Positions 8,312 through 17,000 of a stretch of 64,000 bases of DNA are shown here, piece by piece. The stretch is taken from positions 19,123 to 83,122 of the forward strand of contig DASZKW010000097.1 of NCBI GenBank assembly GCA_035552775.1. Reading direction: 5' to 3'. Source of the stretch: DASZKW01 sp035552775. GTDB taxonomy: Bacteria > Actinomycetota > Acidimicrobiia > Acidimicrobiales > Palsa-688. A model generated the notes under the pieces. It had not been told where the DNA came from, made no database searches, and worked only from the letters and a program-made list of their open reading frames with translations. Position 1 is the first letter of the stretch. Each line of letters starts with the position of its first letter. A program made the translations under genes and the position numbers.

Positions 8312-9706
8312 CTACAGACCGAGGAAAGGGCTCACGATCATCGCCACCAGGAACAGGCTCACGCAGGCCAGGGCAAAATCGACGAACAGCAGGAACACCG
8401 CCCGCCGGGCCCCCGCCAGGTGGCGTCCCCGTGACACCAGCGTGCGCAGCATGCGCCGGTGAGCGAGCCACCACCACACCAGGGCGTAGCGGGCGTAGCG
8501 CCGGGCCACGGCGATCGGGGCCGCCTCGGCGCCGGCATCGTCCTCGTCGGCCCGGCGCGATGTGGCGATGCGCCACGCCTGGGTGCGGGGAGTCGGCGCC
8601 ACCGGGCGGACGAACACGTCGCCCGGCACCGCCCGCGACAGTGAGGGCGACGGCGGGGGCGGGGCCGGGGTGGGCTCGGCGAGGGCGACGCCCTCCTGGG
8701 CCGCCCACACCTGGCGGAGGGTTTGGGTGGCGCCGAGCTCGGTCAGGACTTGTTCGAGGACGTGAGACCACTCCGCCGCGCCGGGGCGGCACCGGGGTTC
8801 GGCGGTGCTCAGGCCCCGGGCCACGAGCCGCCACAGCGGTGCGCTCCTGTCCAGACTCGGGAGGCGCCGGGCGCCCCCGGGCACCTCGAAGTCGATCGCG
8901 ACGGTCTCCCCACGTCGTTGGCGGAGTTGGATGGGAAAATGGGCAGCCCCCACGATGCGCAGGAATATCAGGGCCAACGAGTACCGGTCCGAGGAGAGGT
9001 CGGGGCTGGCCCCCGCGGCTATGGCCGGGTCATCCCAGTTCGGGGTCATCGGGCGCCGGCGCCCGGTCGTCACCGGAGTACCGTCCGCCCCGAACAGCTC
9101 GGTGTTGTCGCAGTCGATGACGTAGACCTCCGGGCCGCGCTCGAGGGACCACAGCACGTTCTTGGCTGACAGGTCGCCGTGGGCGGCGGCCGGCGAGGCA
9201 CCCCCGAGGGCGTCGAGGAGCCGGGCCAGGGCGTAGGCGATCCCCAGCCGAGCCGGGTCCATCGGAGGGGGGAGGGCGAGCCCGTAGGCAGCGGCGCGCT
9301 GGCCCGGGTCGGCCGTCAGGTAGCTGAGCGTCGCCAGGCGGGGCGCCCCGTCGCGGTGGCGGAGCCGGAACCGTTCCGGGGCGCGCGGCACGAGCAGCCC
9401 CGCGGCCAGGTCCGACCGCCCGTCTGCGACCACGGCGACGGGCCACGCGGACGCGGAGCGAACTCGGGCCGCGAGGGCGGGCGAGCTGACAGTGACCTGG
9501 TCGAGCCAGCGCACCAGGGCCCGCATCGCCTCCTTGGCGACGGGGACCTTGAACGCCTTGTACACGAGGTCGGCGCGGTCTTCGAGGGTGTGGACCCGGC
9601 CCTCGCCTCCCTCGGCGAGCAGCTCGCCGACGGCCAGGCGGTGTCTTTCGACCTCCCGGTCAGACCGAGCGGCGTCGGCGGAGCCGGCGGTGCCGATCAG
9701 CATCAT
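8312..9706 (-). CDS. Kinase-like membrane-anchored protein of a TerY-P-type triad
   Basis: Protein of 464 aa. It has a glycine-rich loop (GGEGRV, about 33-38), a VAIK-like lysine (VYKAFK, K50), an HGDLSAKNVL catalytic loop (D178, N183) and DCDN where most kinases have DFG (D198). After a Pro-rich linker (about 380-410) the C-terminus has one strong membrane helix (about 440-464). The ATG at 9706 overlaps the TGA of the upstream dehydrogenase gene (ATGA), implying translational coupling; a second ATG follows immediately. Downstream lie vWA (32 bp) and PP2C genes. The kinase core and partners match the kinase/vWA/PP2C triads described with Ter-type vWA proteins. The membrane tail would place signalling at the inner face of the membrane. 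Confidence 0.75.
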   Translation of the reverse strand: MMLIGTAGSADAARSDREVERHRLAVGELLAEGGEGRVHTLEDRADLVYKAFKVPVAKEAMRALVRWLDQVTVSSPALAARVRSASAWPVAVVADGRSDLAAGLLVPRAPERFRLRHRDGAPRLATLSYLTADPGQRAAAYGLALPPPMDPARLGIAYALARLLDALGGASPAAAHGDLSAKNVLWSLERGPEVYVIDCDNTELFGADGTPVTTGRRRPMTPNWDDPAIAAGASPDLSSDRYSLALIFLRIVGAAHFPIQLRQRRGETVAIDFEVPGGARRLPSLDRSAPLWRLVARGLSTAEPRCRPGAAEWSHVLEQVLTELGATQTLRQVWAAQEGVALAEPTPAPPPPSPSLSRAVPGDVFVRPVAPTPRTQAWRIATSRRADEDDAGAEAAPIAVARRYARYALVWWWLAHRRMLRTLVSRGRHLAGARRAVFLLFVDFALACVSLFLVAMIVSPFLGL

Positions 9707-10584
9707 TGCCCGCGGAGGGGCTCCACCACGGCGGCGATGTCGGCGTCCGCCCATCCCGCCGCGGCCGCCGCCTCGTAGCGGCCCTGCACGGCGCGAGCCA
9801 GGGGCATCTCGACGCCGGCCCCGGCACCGACCTCGGTGAACAGGCGCACGTCCTTGGCCCCGAGTGTCGTGCTGAACCACCCCTGATGGTCACCGCCGAC
9901 GATGTCGTCGATCCTGTTGTGCAACGCCGGGGCAACGGTCCCGAGGGCCGCGAGCAACGCCCGGAGGTCGTCGCCACCGAGCCCGGCGGCCTGACCGACA
10001 GCAACCGCATCGGCGAGAGTCGCCACGCCGGCCATGAGCAGGTAGTTGTTGATCAGCTTGACGACCTGGGCCATCCCTGGGTCTGTGCCGCAGCGTCGCA
10101 CGGTCGTGGTGAGCGCCGACCACAGGGGATCGAGACGTTGGACCGTAGTCTCAGCGCCGGCGACGGCCAACGGCGCCTGACCCCCGGCCAGGGCCTGGGG
10201 CCCACCCAGGACCGGGCTGGCCACGAACCTGTTCCCGTAGAGATCCGCCAGGCGCCTGGCGGTGCCAGGGGCGACGGTGGACATGTCGACCACGGAGGGA
10301 CCATCCTCGTCACCACGGCTGGCTCGACCACCGGGGACGACCAGGGGCCGGCCATCGGGCGCGAGTACGGCGAGGACCGCATCGTCGTCGGCGAGCGACG
10401 AGCACACGACGTCGTTGGTCGCGATAGCCGCGGACGGTTCGGTCACTTCGCGTCCCCCGCGGGAGACGACGTCGTCGGCCCGTCCAGGTGTGCGGTTCCA
10501 AACGCTCACCTGGTGGCCCGTGTCGATCAGGCGCGACGCCAGCGCTCTACCCATGTGGCCCATTCCGAGGACGAGGACATTCAC
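9703..10584 (-). CDS. NAD(P)-binding 3-hydroxyisobutyrate dehydrogenase-like oxidoreductase
   Basis: Protein of 293 aa, standard for the beta-hydroxyacid dehydrogenase family. The N-terminal Rossmann fold starts with VLVLGMGHMGRALA and WNRTPGRADD. A substrate loop follows (SPVLGGPQA), and the all-helical C-terminal domain carries the catalytic lysine in AQVVKLINNYLL. The GTG at 10584 is chosen because the Rossmann strand begins there, and TAGGCT lies 7 nt upstream. The gene is divergent from putA and overlaps the kinase gene by 4 bp. The natural substrate is not evident; reduction or oxidation of a small beta-hydroxyacid is the family expectation. Confidence 0.88.
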   Translation of the reverse strand: MNVLVLGMGHMGRALASRLIDTGHQVSVWNRTPGRADDVVSRGGREVTEPSAAIATNDVVCSSLADDDAVLAVLAPDGRPLVVPGGRASRGDEDGPSVVDMSTVAPGTARRLADLYGNRFVASPVLGGPQALAGGQAPLAVAGAETTVQRLDPLWSALTTTVRRCGTDPGMAQVVKLINNYLLMAGVATLADAVAVGQAAGLGGDDLRALLAALGTVAPALHNRIDDIVGGDHQGWFSTTLGAKDVRLFTEVGAGAGVEMPLARAVQGRYEAAAAAGWADADIAAVVEPLRGQ

Positions 10585-10591
10585 CCCGTCG

Positions 10592-10601
10592 AGCCTAGGC
10601 T
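10592..10601. promoter_or_regulatory. Palindromic AGCCTAGGCT serving as a leaderless -10 for the dehydrogenase
   Basis: On the minus strand TAGGCT (10592-10597) ends 7 nt before the GTG at 10584. The decamer AGCCTAGGCT is a perfect palindrome, so the same box appears on the plus strand at 10596-10601, facing putA. It could drive both genes, with a leader of about 45 nt for putA. Confidence 0.4.
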
Positions 10602-10653
10602 CGCGCCGCTCCGCTTGCTCGTAAGAGGCCGGGCTGTGCCAGGGTGGAAGCCG

Positions 10654-13600
10654 ATGGTGCCTCCGACTCGCGCCACTTCCCAGCCGGGCTCGATCCACGG
10701 CGACGAAGCCGAGCTCGTCGCCAGAGCCGGTGCCCTGGCCGACGACCTCCTCGCCGCTTCGGAGAAGCAAGGCCGCTTCCTCCAGCGACGCCGCGAGGCC
10801 CGCCTGCGTCGGATACTGACCAGCGCGGCCGGCACCCGGCTCGTGTTCGCCCTGACCGACCGGGCGCTGCGCCCCGTCGACCCCGCCGTCGGGTCGGCGC
10901 AACTGGCGTCCATCGCCGCCGACCTGAGCGCCGACCCCTCCCTGGGCCGCGCCGACCGGCTACTGCTGGCCGTGGCTGTCGCCGCCGGCCACGTGGCACC
11001 TCGGGCGGTGATGGCGGCGGTAACCGCGCGCGTCCGCCACGAGACGCGCGAGTTGATCTGGCCGCTCGACGAGCGGGCCCTCACCCGGCGACTCGCGAGG
11101 CTGCGGAGCGCCGGCCGGCGGCCCAACCTCAACCTGCTCGGCGAGGCCATCCTCGGAGATGCCGAGGCCGGACGCCGTGTCACCGCTGTCGAGGGGCTGC
11201 TCGCTCGCCCCGACGTGGACTGCGTCTCGGTCAAGGTGTCATCGGTGGCGTCGTCGCTGTCGCTTCTCGACGAAAGCGGGTCGCTCGATCGCATCGCCGA
11301 GCCGCTCCGCCGCCTCTACCGCGCCGCACAGGCATCGCCTCGCCACCCCATGGTCAACCTGGACATGGAGGAGCACCGCGACCTCGACCTGACCGTCGCC
11401 GTGTTCCGCCGCCTTCTCGACGAGCCCGAGTTCGAGGCCATGGAAGCGGGCATCGCCCTGCAGGCATATCTGCCCGACACCCACGGGGCCTTGGCCGAGC
11501 TGCTGGCGTGGTCGGCGGAACGCTTCGCTCGCACGGGCGCCGGCATCCGCGTCCGCCTGGTCAAAGGGGCCAATCTGGCCATGGAGCGCGTCGAAGCCGA
11601 GTTACACGGCTGGCCCCAGGCGCCATACCCGACCAAGGCGGACACCGACGCGTCGTACCTGCGTCTGCTCGACGAGGTCTTGCGCCCAGAGCACACCGCC
11701 CACGTGCGCGTCGGCGTGGCCAGCCACAACCTGTTCGATCTGGCCGCCGCCCTGACGCTGGCGCAACGCAGCGGCGTCGCCGACCGCATGGAGGTGGAGA
11801 TGCTGGCCGGCATGGCCGAGCGCCAGGCGGCCGCCACCGCCGCTCGCACGGGGGGGATACTCGTCTACGTCCCCGTCACCGAGCGCCACGATTTCCGCAG
11901 CGCCATGGCCTACCTGGCCAGGCGCCTGGACGAGAACTCGACACCGGAGGGGTTCCTACGCCACGCCCTCGACCTGCGTCCCCGAAGCGAGGCATGGGCG
12001 GAGCAGCGCGCCCGCTTCGAGCGGTCGGCTCTCGAGCGCCACACCGTGTCCACCACCCCGGCCCAGGGCCAAGACCGCACACGCCCAGGGCAAGGCGCCC
12101 GCTACCGGCGTTCGAAGCCCGATGGCCGCGCCGGCGCCGGCGGCCGGCCAGCCGCGGTCCCCGTGGCGGTGTTCGTCAACGAGGCGGACACGGACCTGTC
12201 GGTCGCCGCCAACCGGAGGTGGGCGCGCCGCGCCGTCGCCTCCCCCCCACCGGTGGCGGTGCCGCCAGAAGCCACCGTCGCCGACGTCGACGCCGCCGTG
12301 GTCACGGCCCGGCGCGCCGCGGGGCGCTGGGCGCGCTCCACGCCATCCGAACGGCGATCCCTCCTGCTGGCCGCGGCCGACGGCCTGCGGGCCAGCAGGG
12401 CCGACGCGCTCGGCATCATGGCCGGCGAGGCCGGAAAGACCTTCGCCGAGGGTGACCCCGAGGTGTCCGAGGCGATCGACTACGCCTCGTGGTACGCCGA
12501 GTCGACTTCGGTCTTTGACGAGGTGGCCGGGGACGTGGGGGCGGTTGGCGCGACCGAGCCGGCGGGAAACACCGAGCCTGCCGGCGGCCCGGTTTGCGAT
12601 CCTCTCGGCGTGGTGGTGGTGGCGCCCCCTTGGAATTTCCCGTACGCCATACCAGCCGGGGGTGTCCTCGCCACTCTGGCGGCGGGGGGAGCGGCCATCC
12701 TCAAGCCGTCCCCCGAGGCGCCCCGCACCGCGGCCGTGCTCACCGCCGCCCTGCACGCCGCCGGCGTGCCGAAGGACCTCGTCCAACTGGTCGCCGCCCC
12801 CGACGGCGACGCCGGGCGCCGCCTGATAGAGCACCCCGACGTGGGCACGGTGATACTCACCGGGGCGTGGGAGACGGCGCGTTCGTTCCAGGGTTGGCGC
12901 CCCGGGCTCCGACTCCTCGCCGAGACGAGCGGCAAGAACGCCATGGTGGTGACGGCGACCGCAGACGTGGACCAGGCCGTCGCCGACGTGGCGCGATCGG
13001 CATTCGGCCACGCCGGCCAGAAGTGCTCGGCGGCCAGCCTGGCCATCGTCGACGCGTCGGTGTACGACGGGTCTGCATTCCTGCGCCAGCTGGCCGACGC
13101 GGTCCGCAGCCTGAGGGTGGGGCCGGCGTCGAGTCCCCCGACCGAGGTAGGACCGCTCGTCGGCCCCATGACCGACGCCCTCCACCGTGCCCTTACCGTC
13201 CTCGACGCCGGTGAGTCGTGGCTGGTGGCACCGCGCTGTATCGACGAGCAGGCGCGCCTGTGGTCACCTGGTGTGCGCTGCGGCGTGGCCCCCGGGAGCT
13301 GGGCGCACCGCACCGAGTGGTTCGGGCCCGTCCTCGGGGTGATGCGCTCCACCAGCTTGGACGAGGCCATCCGATGGCAGAACTCTGTCGCTTACGGCCT
13401 CACCGCCGGCCTGCAGTCCACCGACCCGGCCGAGCAGGAGCGGTGGTCCGACGCCGTGGAGGCGGGCAACCTCTATATAAACCGGACGACCACCGGGGCC
13501 ATCGTGGGACGCCAGCCCTTCGGCGGTTGGAAGCGATCGGCGTGGGGACCCACGGCCAAGGCAGGTGGCCCGGGGTACCTGGGCGCCCTCAGCCGCTGGC

Positions 13601-14121
13601 GTGACGCCCCGAGCCCCGGGGAGACCTCGGCGGCGCCCGTCGCCCTCGGCCGCGTGGAGGCGTCGTATCGGCGCTGGTGGGATGCCAACGGCATTTCCCC
13701 TACCGAGATGGCGGGACTGGCCAGCGAGGCCAACGAGCTGTCCTACCACCCGCTGCCCGGGGTGATCGTGCGCGCCGGGGCCGGGGTGGACGGCTCCCAG
13801 CTGGCGCGGGCGCTCCTGGCCGCCCGGGTGACGGGCACCCCGGTCGAGGTCTCGATGGCCGAGGTGTCGATGCCGGCGCCCGGCGCGTCCCCCGTGCGGA
13901 TCGAGACGGGCGCCGAGCTGGCGCGCCGTCTCCGCCCCGGCGGCTCACGCCTGCGCGTGCTCGGCGAGGCGGAGCCCGAGGTGCTCGCCGCCGCCGCCTC
14001 GGCCGGCGTGGCGGTGCTCAACGAGGCGGTGTTGGCGTGCGGAGGCGTGGAGCTGCCTCGCTGGCTACGAGAGAAGGTCGTGAGCCGCAGCCGTCACCGC
14101 TACGGCAACATCGTTGCCTGA
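10654..14121 (+). CDS. putA: Bifunctional proline dehydrogenase / L-glutamate gamma-semialdehyde dehydrogenase PutA
   Basis: Oxidises proline to glutamate in two steps; 1155 aa. The FAD-dependent PRODH barrel occupies about 1-430, with ANLAMERVEAELHGW and VASHNLFDLAAAL. An Ala/Gly-rich linker follows (about 455-510). The NAD-dependent aldehyde dehydrogenase domain (about 510-990) has LLAETSGKNA with general base E757 and HAGQKCSAAS with nucleophile C791. A further 160 residues form the C-terminal domain that caps the substrate channel in long PutA proteins. No DNA-binding ribbon-helix-helix is present at the N-terminus, so it should not autoregulate. ATG 10654 is the first start after the divergent dehydrogenase promoter; an open frame further upstream is antisense to that gene. 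It converges on the MFS gene. Confidence 0.93.
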   Translation: MVPPTRATSQPGSIHGDEAELVARAGALADDLLAASEKQGRFLQRRREARLRRILTSAAGTRLVFALTDRALRPVDPAVGSAQLASIAADLSADPSLGRADRLLLAVAVAAGHVAPRAVMAAVTARVRHETRELIWPLDERALTRRLARLRSAGRRPNLNLLGEAILGDAEAGRRVTAVEGLLARPDVDCVSVKVSSVASSLSLLDESGSLDRIAEPLRRLYRAAQASPRHPMVNLDMEEHRDLDLTVAVFRRLLDEPEFEAMEAGIALQAYLPDTHGALAELLAWSAERFARTGAGIRVRLVKGANLAMERVEAELHGWPQAPYPTKADTDASYLRLLDEVLRPEHTAHVRVGVASHNLFDLAAALTLAQRSGVADRMEVEMLAGMAERQAAATAARTGGILVYVPVTERHDFRSAMAYLARRLDENSTPEGFLRHALDLRPRSEAWAEQRARFERSALERHTVSTTPAQGQDRTRPGQGARYRRSKPDGRAGAGGRPAAVPVAVFVNEADTDLSVAANRRWARRAVASPPPVAVPPEATVADVDAAVVTARRAAGRWARSTPSERRSLLLAAADGLRASRADALGIMAGEAGKTFAEGDPEVSEAIDYASWYAESTSVFDEVAGDVGAVGATEPAGNTEPAGGPVCDPLGVVVVAPPWNFPYAIPAGGVLATLAAGGAAILKPSPEAPRTAAVLTAALHAAGVPKDLVQLVAAPDGDAGRRLIEHPDVGTVILTGAWETARSFQGWRPGLRLLAETSGKNAMVVTATADVDQAVADVARSAFGHAGQKCSAASLAIVDASVYDGSAFLRQLADAVRSLRVGPASSPPTEVGPLVGPMTDALHRALTVLDAGESWLVAPRCIDEQARLWSPGVRCGVAPGSWAHRTEWFGPVLGVMRSTSLDEAIRWQNSVAYGLTAGLQSTDPAEQERWSDAVEAGNLYINRTTTGAIVGRQPFGGWKRSAWGPTAKAGGPGYLGALSRWRDAPSPGETSAAPVALGRVEASYRRWWDANGISPTEMAGLASEANELSYHPLPGVIVRAGAGVDGSQLARALLAARVTGTPVEVSMAEVSMPAPGASPVRIETGAELARRLRPGGSRLRVLGEAEPEVLAAAASAGVAVLNEAVLACGGVELPRWLREKVVSRSRHRYGNIVA

Positions 14122-14146
14122 GCGCCACGGTTCTCGACCAAGCGCA

Positions 14147-15598
14147 CTAGTAGCCGCGGTCCCGGGCCTCGGCGGCGGCGGCAGTGGCCACGTCACGCGG
14201 ATAGGTACGCATGGCCCGCCACAGGTACACCGCATTGGCGGCGAGGGGCAACAGCATGATGATGAAGGTCCACTGCAGGCCCTGGCGGCCACCCCCGAAG
14301 GCGTGGTCGGAGATCACCCCGAACAGCAACGGCGCCAGGGACTGCGCCGCAGTGCGCAGCGCCGTGCGCACCGCCTCCGCCCGCCCCCACAGCTTGCCTG
14401 GGACGATGTCTAGGCGGGCGGCGTCGATCGGCGGGTTCTGGGCGGACAGCGCCAAGGAGGCGAGCACCAGGTACGGCACCGCGGTGAACAGGCTCCTGGT
14501 CAACAGGGCCGGGATGAACAGCAGCGTCGTGGCCGTGGCGGCAGCGGCGGTCACCATGATGCGCCCGTTGAGATGGTGGCGTTCCAGCAGGCGGTCGCCG
14601 AGGCGGCCGGCGACGAGTACCCCCACCACGGCGCCGACCCCGAGCATCAACAGCAGCAGGGTGGCCACCGCCTGGTTCACGTCGTACTGCTTCTTCACAA
14701 ACTCCGTGCCAAATGTCTGGACACCCGCAAGATAGAAGTAGCCGCAGGCGCTGGCCACGATGAGGATCACGTTGGTACGGATCCTCAGGACGTAACGGGT
14801 GGCTGACAGCAGGCCCATCGACCGCAGGTCGGCCTCGTTGAGCATGTCGGGATCCGGGGCGACTCCGCGAACGCGGGCCAGACGCTGGGCGTCGGTCTCC
14901 GCGTGTTGAGCGCCGGCGACGCCCATCGCGGTGTCGGGCGAAGCAGGCGACGGCACGGGCACCGCGGAGCCCCCCGGGAGAGGGTCGTGGCCCCCCCGTT
15001 TCGGCTCCGGCAGGCGCAGGACGTAGGCGGCCAAGATGAACGCAGGCACGGCGAGGATCAGAAACGCAGCCCGCCAACTCAGCGCCGCCAGGTCACCGGT
15101 CACCGCGAAGCCGAGCCCGGCGCCGACCAACTCACCGGTCAACACGTAACTGTAGATCCGTCCCCTCTCGGCGCTCGGGAAGTAATCGCCGATCAACGAG
15201 GCCACGGCCGGTCCCGCAGCCGCGGTCACGAAGCCCAGGAACAGGCGGGCGAGCAGCAACTGGTCGAAGTTCGAGGCCGTCGCGCTCCAGATCATGGCCA
15301 CGCCCCACACCCCGACCGCGATCCCGAGGGTCCGGGTGCGCCGCACCCTGTCGGCGAGCACGCCGAATGGCAGGCTGGCAACCGCCGCGGTCAGCGAGGT
15401 GACCGCCACGAGCAGGCCTATGTCGGTGTTGGTTATGTGGAGGGCGGCGCGCAGCTGGGTGGCCGAAGCCCCGACGGTCGCTGTGTCAGCACCGCTCAGA
15501 GCGAGCACGCAGGCGAGCACGACGATGACCCGCGTCCGCGCCGGGCCGCCAAGGGTGACTTCGAGTCGCCGGCCGGCCCGGCGGGCGAACACGTCCAC
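14147..15598 (-). CDS. MFS transporter
   Basis: Integral membrane permease of 483 aa with about 12 predicted helices. Helix 2-3 carries the MFS loop motif FGVLADRVRRTRT, which marks the cytosolic side. A long central hydrophilic loop (about 205-270, rich in Pro, Ala and acidic residues) separates the two six-helix halves. The start is a GTG; a second GTG follows two codons later. The gene lies 118 bp downstream of serA on the same strand and converges with putA, their stops 25 bp apart. The substrate cannot be inferred; sugar-phosphate, organic-acid and drug families all fit. Confidence 0.88.
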   Translation of the reverse strand: MDVFARRAGRRLEVTLGGPARTRVIVVLACVLALSGADTATVGASATQLRAALHITNTDIGLLVAVTSLTAAVASLPFGVLADRVRRTRTLGIAVGVWGVAMIWSATASNFDQLLLARLFLGFVTAAAGPAVASLIGDYFPSAERGRIYSYVLTGELVGAGLGFAVTGDLAALSWRAAFLILAVPAFILAAYVLRLPEPKRGGHDPLPGGSAVPVPSPASPDTAMGVAGAQHAETDAQRLARVRGVAPDPDMLNEADLRSMGLLSATRYVLRIRTNVILIVASACGYFYLAGVQTFGTEFVKKQYDVNQAVATLLLLMLGVGAVVGVLVAGRLGDRLLERHHLNGRIMVTAAAATATTLLFIPALLTRSLFTAVPYLVLASLALSAQNPPIDAARLDIVPGKLWGRAEAVRTALRTAAQSLAPLLFGVISDHAFGGGRQGLQWTFIIMLLPLAANAVYLWRAMRTYPRDVATAAAAEARDRGY

Positions 15599-15716
15599 CG
15601 ACCGCCGGAACCCGCTGGCAGCCCCGTGCGTGGACGTAACCGCTCCTCCTCTGGACTAGGAACGCTGCGCTGTCTCGGATGGAGGATACGGGGGTCGTTG
15701 CCGTCCGCGGCGGCAC

Positions 15717-16928
15717 TCACCCATCGCGTACCGGACACCCTGCCAGGCGCAGGCGGACGGTCGCCTCCATGGCGGCGAGGTTGGCCAGCATGTCCGGCGC
15801 CGGGGCCTTGGCCACGTCGGTTATGACGTACCCGAGGTCTCCGCGGGTGGCGAGGAACTGACCTTCCACGTTGACCTGGTGCTCGGCGAAGATCGCATTG
15901 ACGGCGGCGAGCACGCCGGGAACATTGCTGTGCAGATGCATCAGCCGGTGGGCACCCGCGTGCTCGGGCAGCTCGAGGTTGGGAAAATTGACGCTGAGCG
16001 CGGTGCTACCGCTTCGCACGAACTCGACCACCTTGTGGGCGACGAACTGGCCGATGTCCGCCTGGGCCTCCTCAGTGCTGCCACCGACATGGGGGGTGAG
16101 GATCACGTTGTCAAGTCCACGCAGCTCGGAGAGAAACGGCTCGTCACGGCTTCGGGGCTCCTCGCCGAACACATCGACGGCCGCTCCCGCCAGGTGCCCC
16201 GACCGGAGATGGCGAGCAAGGGCGGCGTGGTCGACAACGAAACCGCGGCTCAGGTTCAAGAACAACGATCCCGGACGCATCCGGGCGAGCTCCGATTCGC
16301 CGAACAGACCTCGGTTGGTGGGCCTCCCGTCGACGTGAAGGGTCACCACATCGACTTCGGAGAGGAGCTGATCGAGGGTGGCGCAACGGCGGGCGTTGCC
16401 CAGTGCCAGGCGGTCGGCTGTGTCGTAAAACAGTACCGACATGCCCATGCTCTCCGCCAGCACCGACAGCTGGGAACCGATGTTGCCGTAGCCGACGATC
16501 CCCAGCCGGCGCCCCCGCACCTCGTGGCTGCCCACAGCCGACTTATCCCAGTGACCGGCGTGCATGTCACGGTCCTTGGGTGTCAGCCGCCGGCTCAGGG
16601 AGATGATCTCGGCGATGACCAGTTCGACCACGCTGCGGGTGTTGGAGAAGGGGGCGTTGAACACCGCCACCCCCCGGCGGCGCGTGGGTTCGAGGTCGAT
16701 CTGGTTGGTCCCGATGCAGAAGGCACCGATGACGACCATGGGGGAGGTCTCGAGCACGGCCTCGGTGACATGTGTGCCGGACCTGATACCCAACACGTCC
16801 ACGTCGGCGACCCGCTTGATCAGCTCCGGTTCCTCCGGCGCGTGCGGGATCGTGTCGACTTCATAGCCGGCCCGCTCGAACAGGGCGGCGGCGCCGGGGT
16901 GGATGTTCTCGACCAGGAGGGCGCGCAT
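15717..16928 (-). CDS. serA: D-3-phosphoglycerate dehydrogenase with ACT domain
   Basis: First step of serine synthesis from 3-phosphoglycerate; 403 aa, the E. coli-like length rather than the longer mycobacterial form. The split substrate-binding domain has GIRSGTHVTEAVL and FNAPFSNTRSVVEL. The Rossmann domain has LGIVGYGNIGSQLSVLAE, the R/E/H catalytic set and the catalytic histidine in LTPHVGGSTEEAQ. The C-terminal ACT domain (about 330-403, VNFPNLELPEHAG, LHSNVPGVLAAVNAIF) suggests feedback control by serine. ATG 16928 is supported by the fold start; TACGCT lies 9 nt upstream. It is divergent from the PAP2-flippase gene, 72 bp between starts. Confidence 0.92.
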   Translation of the reverse strand: MRALLVENIHPGAAALFERAGYEVDTIPHAPEEPELIKRVADVDVLGIRSGTHVTEAVLETSPMVVIGAFCIGTNQIDLEPTRRRGVAVFNAPFSNTRSVVELVIAEIISLSRRLTPKDRDMHAGHWDKSAVGSHEVRGRRLGIVGYGNIGSQLSVLAESMGMSVLFYDTADRLALGNARRCATLDQLLSEVDVVTLHVDGRPTNRGLFGESELARMRPGSLFLNLSRGFVVDHAALARHLRSGHLAGAAVDVFGEEPRSRDEPFLSELRGLDNVILTPHVGGSTEEAQADIGQFVAHKVVEFVRSGSTALSVNFPNLELPEHAGAHRLMHLHSNVPGVLAAVNAIFAEHQVNVEGQFLATRGDLGYVITDVAKAPAPDMLANLAAMEATVRLRLAGCPVRDG

Positions 16929-16937
16929 GAGGGCGAC

Positions 16938-16943
16938 AGCGTA
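16938..16943 (-). promoter_or_regulatory. Candidate -10 (TACGCT) for serA
   Basis: TACGCT ends 9 nt before the ATG at 16928, giving at most a 2-3 nt leader. It is paired with a plus-strand TAGGGT at 16987-16992 in the same 72-bp divergent intergenic region. Confidence 0.4.
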
Positions 16944-16986
16944 CCGGGACCGAGATTGGCTGCCGTGGCGTCGCCCGTGCCCCGCA

Positions 16987-16992
16987 TAGGGT
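16987..16992 (+). promoter_or_regulatory. Candidate leaderless -10 (TAGGGT) for the PAP2-flippase gene
   Basis: TAGGGT is followed by 8 nt and the GTG at 17001. This placement is the main reason for preferring that GTG over the ATG at 17028 or a GTG at 16977. Confidence 0.45.
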
Positions 16993-17000
16993 CTCTCTCG

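Noticed and set aside
6741..9706. Tellurite resistance cluster
   Set aside because: Only the vWA/PP2C/kinase part is present; no TerC, TerD or TerB homologue is in the window.
9706..10653. Open frame upstream of putA that would add 316 codons
   Set aside because: It is antisense to the dehydrogenase gene and has no PutA-like sequence; the homologous region starts at 10654.
15879..17000. Open plus-strand frame in front of the PAP2-flippase gene
   Set aside because: It mirrors serA on the minus strand; the membrane domain begins after 17001.
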